Positions 15,606 through 19,179 of a stretch of DNA of 19,179 bases are shown piece by piece. The stretch lies in assembly GCA_002327405.1 (NCBI GenBank), contig DCVO01000011.1, positions 1-19,179 of the forward strand. The letters are read 5' to 3'. Each line of letters begins with the position of its first letter. Within the stretch, counting starts at the first letter, position 1. A program made the translations under genes and the position numbers. The DNA comes from Thiobacillus sp. UBA2186. GTDB taxonomy: Bacteria > Pseudomonadota > Gammaproteobacteria > Burkholderiales > Thiobacillaceae. The notes beneath the pieces are model-generated. The model worked only from the letters and a program-made list of their open reading frames with translations. It made no database searches and was not told the origin of the DNA.

Positions 15606-16484
15606 TTATTTGAGCTCGGCCAGCAGGCGCTGCATCATGTTTTCGGCCTGGCCGACATAGCCGCCGCCGAAAAGATTGGCGTGATTCAGGATATGGTAGA
15701 GGTTGTACAGGGTTTTGCGCGCGGCGTAGCCCGGATCCAGGGGCCAGGCTTCCCGATAGGCGGCATAAAAACCGGCTCCAAAACCGCCAAACAGCTCGGT
15801 CATGGCGAGGTCGGCTTCGCGATCGCCGTAATAAACAGCCGGATCGAAGACGACCGGCTCCCCGGCGGGGCTGAAGGCAGCATTGCCCCCCCACAAATCG
15901 CCGTGCAGCAGCGAGGACAGCGGGCGATAGCCCGGAAAAAAACCTTCCAGCCGCGCCAGCAGTTCATCGCCGAGACGCTGTATTCTCATGCCGAGACCGT
16001 TTTGGGCGGCCAGCCGGAGCTGGTAGCCGAACCTGTGCTCGCGCAGGAAAGCCTGCCAGTCGCCTGCCTGGGTGTTGATCTGTGGGGTGCTGCCTATGGT
16101 GTTGTCACGGCTCCAACCGAAGGCGGCCGCAGTTTTGCGGTGTTGCAGAGCCAGCCGCCGCCCCATTTCTGCCATGTCGCCGCTGCCGCCCAGCTGCAGA
16201 TGTTCCAGTACCAGAAAGGCTTCGCCGTCGGCGGAGCCGACAGCGATGGGATGCGGCACGCGCAATGCGCGGGCCGACTCCAGTTCCGCCAGCCCCCGGG
16301 CCTCGGCCTCGAACATGCCGGCGTGCTCGGTACTGTTGATTTTGACGAAATACCGCCGGCCGACGCCCTCGATGACATAGGCCTGGTTGATGCAGCCTCC
16401 GCCGACGGCCCGGCTGGAAGCGATATGAAAGTCCGCCTCGGTTGCAGCGCTGATCGCGGCTTCAACTGCAGCGGGCGCCTTCAT
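15606..16484 (-). CDS. Fructosamine kinase family protein (ketosamine 3-kinase-like)
   Basis: This 292-residue cytoplasmic protein has the protein-kinase-like fold of fructosamine/ketosamine 3-kinases, which phosphorylate sugars attached to amines and so help remove glycation damage. Visible motifs are the nucleotide loop GGGCINQAY (28-36), the ATP-binding lysine K48 in YFVKIN, the catalytic loop HGDLWGGN (194-201; D196 as base, N201 for metal) and the metal-binding FDPAVYYGDREADLAM (D214). The HGDLWxGN and DPAxYYGDREADLAM signatures are distinctive of this family (for example YniA in E. coli) rather than of aminoglycoside kinases. The length is normal. The gene begins six bases after the DUF971 gene, so the two are probably co-transcribed. 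The downstream gap of 129 bases has no clear T-tailed terminator. The natural substrate in bacteria of this type is not known from sequence. Confidence 0.93.
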   Translation of the reverse strand: MKAPAAVEAAISAATEADFHIASSRAVGGGCINQAYVIEGVGRRYFVKINSTEHAGMFEAEARGLAELESARALRVPHPIAVGSADGEAFLVLEHLQLGGSGDMAEMGRRLALQHRKTAAAFGWSRDNTIGSTPQINTQAGDWQAFLREHRFGYQLRLAAQNGLGMRIQRLGDELLARLEGFFPGYRPLSSLLHGDLWGGNAAFSPAGEPVVFDPAVYYGDREADLAMTELFGGFGAGFYAAYREAWPLDPGYAARKTLYNLYHILNHANLFGGGYVGQAENMMQRLLAELK

Positions 16485-16490
16485 GCGGAG

Positions 16491-16883
16491 CTAGCTGTAT
16501 TTGTGGTCGGCGGGCACGCGCGAGGCGCCGGCAGCTTCCATGCGGGCCAGGTAATCCGCCCACTTCGCCGCGTGGTTGGCGCCGAGATCGTAGAGGTAAT
16601 CCCAGGAATAAATCCCGGAGTTGTGCTTGTCCGAGAATTCCAGCACCACGGCGTACTGGCCGACGGGTTCGATGCGCTCGATATCGACGAACTGCTTGCC
16701 GACCTGCAGCACCTCCTGGCCCGGGCCGTGACCGCGCACTTCCGCGGAGGGCGAATAAACGCGCAGGTACTCGAACGGCAGTTCGAAGCGGGCGCCGTCG
16801 CTGAAAGCGATTTCCAGCTTCTTCGACGCCTTGTGCAGCTTGATCTCGGTGGGGATGGGGGTGTCGGGGGAAAGTCCGGACAT
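16491..16883 (-). CDS. DUF971 protein (gamma-butyrobetaine hydroxylase-like N-terminal domain)
   Basis: This 130-residue cytoplasmic protein is a single DUF971 domain, the domain found at the N-terminus of gamma-butyrobetaine hydroxylases. Family hallmarks are seen in order: PTEIKLHKASKKLEIAFSDG, FELPFEYLRVYSPSAEVRGH, VDIERIEPVGQYAVVLEFSD and KHNSGIYSWDYLYDLG. There are no cysteines or histidine ligands that would suggest catalysis by itself. In many betaproteobacteria such a gene stands next to ubiquinone-synthesis genes. Here its partner is instead the fructosamine kinase gene six bases downstream. A ribosome-binding AGGA precedes the ATG by about eight bases. The AT-rich stretch at 16884-16925, unusually poor in G and C for this genome, probably holds the promoter. 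Function unknown. Confidence 0.9.
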   Translation of the reverse strand: MSGLSPDTPIPTEIKLHKASKKLEIAFSDGARFELPFEYLRVYSPSAEVRGHGPGQEVLQVGKQFVDIERIEPVGQYAVVLEFSDKHNSGIYSWDYLYDLGANHAAKWADYLARMEAAGASRVPADHKYS

Positions 16884-16965
16884 GCTAATTCCTGAGTAAA
16901 TTACTAAAGAATTAATTGCACCACAAAGCCAAAAGGATGGGAAGGTGGCTCACTGAGAAAATTCA

Positions 16966-17042
16966 TGGCGCGCCCGGCGCGATTCGAACGCACGACCCCT
17001 GCCTTCGGAGGGCAGTACTCTATCCAGCTGAGCTACGGGCGC
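16966..17042 (-). tRNA. tRNA-Arg (anticodon CCG)
   Basis: Read on the minus strand, the 77 bases form a full cloverleaf. The acceptor arms are GCGCCCG and CGGGCGC, with discriminator G and an encoded CCA (TGG at 16966-16968 on the plus strand). The D-arm is TAGCTCAGCTGGATAGAG. The anticodon stem CTGCC/GGCAG holds the loop CTCCGAA with anticodon CCG, which reads the arginine codon CGG. The T-arm contains GTTCGAATC. The GC-rich bases directly upstream (17043-17050) resemble a stringent-control discriminator. A weak -10-like AT-rich patch (AAAAGATAAG on the minus strand) lies at about 17055-17066. Confidence 0.96.
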
Positions 17043-17111
17043 GGGAGGCCGAAGCTTATCTTTTTTGCCATCCCCCGTCCAGCCAAGCTTTTCCGGCGGG
17101 CGTGGTTTACA

Positions 17112-17117
17112 TATAAT
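17112..17117 (+). promoter_or_regulatory. -10 box of the cytochrome c5-like gene
   Basis: A perfect TATAAT lies about 31 bases before the ATG at 17149, in an otherwise GC-rich region. The T-rich stretch TTTTCC at 17089-17094 is a weak -35 partner at 17-bp spacing. The predicted transcript would start near 17124 with a short leader carrying AAGGA at 17138-17142. Confidence 0.6.
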
Positions 17118-17148
17118 TCAGGCTTTTGTGATATTTCAAGGACAGAAC

Positions 17149-17730
17149 ATGGCTGACCCCCACGCCAAAATGACCAAGGCAACGCCCCAGGAAGTGATGG
17201 TTTCCGTTGTGCTTGGGCTGGCTGCTCCCCTGATCGCCATCGTGTTGATTCTTTTCCTGGTCGACAGTATCCAGAGCGAGCAAATTGATGTGGACAGCCC
17301 CGAGATCGCGGAAAAGACCGTCCTCAGGAACATTGCTCCCGTGGCCAGGCTGGACGCACGCGATGCCAACGCGCCGCGCGTGGAACGTACCGGCGAAGAG
17401 GTCTACAAAGCCGTGTGCTTCTCTTGCCATGATGCGGGCGCCTTGGGCGCGCCCAAGATGAACAGCAAAGGTGACTGGGGTTCGCGCATCGCCCAGGGCT
17501 ACAACAAGCTGATCGATCACGCCCTCAACGGCATCCGCCAGATGCCCCCGCGCGGCGGCGACCCGGATATTTCCGACATCGAGATTGCCCGCACCGTCGC
17601 CTACATGGCCAATTCCGCAGGCGCCGGCTTCAAGGCGCCCGAGCCGCCGGCCCCGCCGGCCGCCCCTGCCAAGGGTGCGGAGCCAGCCGCAGCCGCCCCG
17701 GCCGCACCTGCCGCAGCGCCGGCCAAGTAA
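17149..17730 (+). CDS. Membrane-anchored cytochrome c5-like protein
   Basis: This 193-residue protein has a short cytoplasmic N-terminus, an uncleaved membrane anchor at about 17-39 and a periplasmic mono-heme domain. The heme site is CFSCH (C90, C93, H94), and the likely axial methionine is M132 in IRQMPPRGG. The segments NSKGDWGSRIAQG and ISDIEIARTVAYM are typical of the cytochrome c5 family, small electron carriers to terminal oxidases or other reductases. The frame is open further upstream, but the ATG at 17149 has AAGGA at ideal spacing and a TATAAT box before it. After the heme domain the protein ends in a tail of about 30 residues made almost only of Ala and Pro with a few Lys/Glu, which is probably extended. 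The gene is a single unit, divergent from the tRNA and closed by a strong terminator. Confidence 0.93.
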   Translation: MADPHAKMTKATPQEVMVSVVLGLAAPLIAIVLILFLVDSIQSEQIDVDSPEIAEKTVLRNIAPVARLDARDANAPRVERTGEEVYKAVCFSCHDAGALGAPKMNSKGDWGSRIAQGYNKLIDHALNGIRQMPPRGGDPDISDIEIARTVAYMANSAGAGFKAPEPPAPPAAPAKGAEPAAAAPAAPAAAPAK

Positions 17731-17745
17731 AGCCGCCAGCCAGGC

Positions 17746-17776
17746 AAAAAGGCCGCAGCATGCTGCGGCCTTTTTT
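17746..17776. terminator. Bidirectional rho-independent terminator between the cytochrome c5-like gene and rep
   Basis: GGCCGCAGCATGCTGCGGCC (17751-17770) is a perfect palindrome flanked by AAAAA on the left and TTTTTT on the right. This gives a 13-bp stem around a CATG loop with U-runs in either direction. It ends the cytochrome gene (stop 16 bases before) and, on the minus strand, rep (stop about 24 bases away). Confidence 0.92.
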
Positions 17777-17799
17777 ATTTGGATCGGCGTTGAACGGCC

Positions 17800-19179
17800 T
17801 CAGCCTGAAGCCAGCATGGCCTTCAACGCCGCCAGCCGGTCGCTGCCGCTCTGGCGCGATTCTTCCGTGTCCGCTTTGCCCGGCAGGCGGATGTCTGAGC
17901 CCATTTCTTCGATGAAGCGGCTGGGTTCGCAGCCCTGCCACTCGCCGGCGCGCTTGCGCCGCTCGCAATAGGTCACCGTCAGCGACTTGCGCGCGCGCGT
18001 GATGCCGACGTACATCAGGCGCCGCTCTTCCTCGAGGCGGCCTTCCTCGGCGGCCTCGCGGTGCGGCAGGATGCCTTCCTCCACGCCGACCAGGAACACA
18101 TGGTCGTATTCCAGGCCCTTGGCTGCGTGCAGGGTGGAAAGCTTGACCACGTCCGCCTCCTCGTCCTCGCGCTCGTCGAGCAGGGTGATGAGCGCCACCA
18201 TCTGGGTCAGCTCCAGCAGGTTCTTGCCGTCTTCCTCGCCGCGCGTCTTCAGCCAGCGCAGGAAGTCCTGCGCGTTGTTCCAGCGGGTTTCGGCGGCGCG
18301 CGGTTCTTCGCTGTCGTAGAGCCAGGCCTCGTAGCCGATGGCCTGCATCAGATCATCGAGCACCTGCTCGGCGGGTTCCTTCTCGGCGCGGAAGGAAATG
18401 CGGTTGATGAAGTCGCAGAACTCGCGCAACGGCTCCAGTTGGCGCGCGTTCAGTCTCGCCTCCGCGGCACTGGTGAACACCGCCTCGAACAGGCTGACAT
18501 GCAGGTCGGCCGCCACCGCGCCCAGCGCCTCCAGCGTGGCGGCACCGATGCCGCGCCGGGGCGTGGTCACTGCGCGGATGAAGGCGGGATCGTCGTCGGC
18601 ATTGGCGACTAGGCGCAGGTAGGAAGTGATGTCCTTGATCTCGGCCTTGTCGAAAAAGGACTGGCCGCCGGACAGCTTGTAGGAGATTTTCTCGTTGCGC
18701 AGCGCCTGCTCGAACACGCGCGCCTGGTGGTTGCCGCGGTAGAGGATGGCGTAGTCGCGAAAGCGAGCGCGGTGCTGCATCTTGTGCGCCAGCAGGCGCA
18801 TCACCACGGCTTCGGCTTCCTGCGCGTCATCCCTGGCGACGATGACCTGGATGGGGTCGCCCACGCCCAGATCGCTCCACAATTTCTTTTCGAACAGCTT
18901 GGGGTTGTTGGAAATCAGGCTGTTGGCGGCCTTGAGGATGCGCACGGTGGAGCGGTAGTTCTGCTCCAGCTTCACCACGTGCAGCTGCGGGTAGTCGTCC
19001 TTCAGCGCGGCGAGATTGTCGGCCGAGGCGCCGCGCCAGCCGTAGATCGCCTGGTCGTCGTCGCCCACCGCGGTGAAGCTCGCGCGCGGGCCGGTCAAAA
19101 GTTTCAGGAGCTGGTACTGCGCCGCGTTGGTATCCTGGTATTCGTCCACCAGCACGTGGCGCAGGCGGTTCTGCCACTT
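17800..19179 (-). CDS. rep: ATP-dependent DNA helicase Rep, C-terminal 459 residues (5' end outside window)
   Basis: The frame is open at the right edge (first residues KWQNRLRHVLVDEYQDT) and lacks the N-terminal part with the Walker A motif, which lies beyond the window. Present are Walker B VDEYQDT (residues 11-17 of the fragment), motif III GDDDQAIYGWRG (39-50), motif IV KLEQNYRS, motif V TLHAAKGLEYDHVFL and motif VI YVGITRARKSL. This is a superfamily 1A 3'-5' helicase. GDDDQ rather than GDEDQ, and the LEQNYRS...ILKAAN segment, favour Rep over UvrD or PcrA. Rep moves along single-stranded DNA, clears proteins from DNA ahead of replication forks and helps restart them. The C-terminus (ESRQSGSDRLAALKAMLASG) is short. 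The gene converges on the cytochrome gene over a shared terminator. Confidence 0.94.
   Translation of the reverse strand, partial: KWQNRLRHVLVDEYQDTNAAQYQLLKLLTGPRASFTAVGDDDQAIYGWRGASADNLAALKDDYPQLHVVKLEQNYRSTVRILKAANSLISNNPKLFEKKLWSDLGVGDPIQVIVARDDAQEAEAVVMRLLAHKMQHRARFRDYAILYRGNHQARVFEQALRNEKISYKLSGGQSFFDKAEIKDITSYLRLVANADDDPAFIRAVTTPRRGIGAATLEALGAVAADLHVSLFEAVFTSAAEARLNARQLEPLREFCDFINRISFRAEKEPAEQVLDDLMQAIGYEAWLYDSEEPRAAETRWNNAQDFLRWLKTRGEEDGKNLLELTQMVALITLLDEREDEEADVVKLSTLHAAKGLEYDHVFLVGVEEGILPHREAAEEGRLEEERRLMYVGITRARKSLTVTYCERRKRAGEWQGCEPSRFIEEMGSDIRLPGKADTEESRQSGSDRLAALKAMLASG

Noticed and set aside
16900..17050. tRNA-Arg as an integration site for a mobile element
   Set aside because: No integrase, no repeated tRNA 3' end and no foreign-looking genes are seen nearby in the window.

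Overview
The window is a GC-rich stretch of chromosome that most resembles a betaproteobacterium. The signs are the thiC, uppP and rep gene types, a membrane-anchored cytochrome c5, a DUF971 protein and a Pil-Chp chemosensory cluster of the pilG-H-I-J-hybrid CheA type. I cannot place it below class with confidence. There is no CRISPR array, insertion sequence, phage gene or rRNA. Two genes run off the edges: the 3' end of thiC on the left, and rep, which lacks its N-terminal part, on the right.

Left part (1-4077): the tail of thiC (thiamine pyrimidine synthesis) is followed by a decayed membrane diguanylate cyclase. That gene has lost the middle of its sensor/membrane region and the core of its GGDEF domain, and it also carries a frameshift. 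Next come a small protein of unknown function and, convergent to it, an apparently intact two-domain GGDEF-EAL protein with a periplasmic sensor. So one cyclic-di-GMP gene is dead and its neighbour looks fully active. A 355-bp gap (4078-4432) with no gene separates this block from uppP.

Middle part (4433-14487): uppP (undecaprenyl diphosphate phosphatase) converges on a long minus-strand operon across a shared bidirectional terminator. The operon reads pilG, pilH, pilI, pilJ, chpA/pilL with gaps of about 15-28 bp. It encodes a complete signalling core for type IV pili: the receptor PilJ, the coupling protein PilI, a giant 1898-residue hybrid kinase with several phosphotransfer domains and its own receiver, and two stand-alone receivers (PilG, PilH). 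No methyltransferase (PilK/CheR) or methylesterase (ChpB/CheB) gene lies within it.

Right part (14488-19179): still on the minus strand, and lying upstream of pilG, are a secreted protein of unknown function, a fructosamine-kinase-family gene, a DUF971 gene and a tRNA-Arg(CCG). Divergent from the tRNA is a membrane-anchored cytochrome c5-like gene with a clear -10 box. It ends at a strong bidirectional terminator shared with the convergent rep helicase gene.

No wholly new system stands out. The points most worth a second look are the multi-lesion cyclase pseudogene, the phosphotransfer array of ChpA/PilL, the altered receptor tip of PilJ, a 10-bp-period direct repeat ahead of pilG, and the unknown secreted protein beside that operon.
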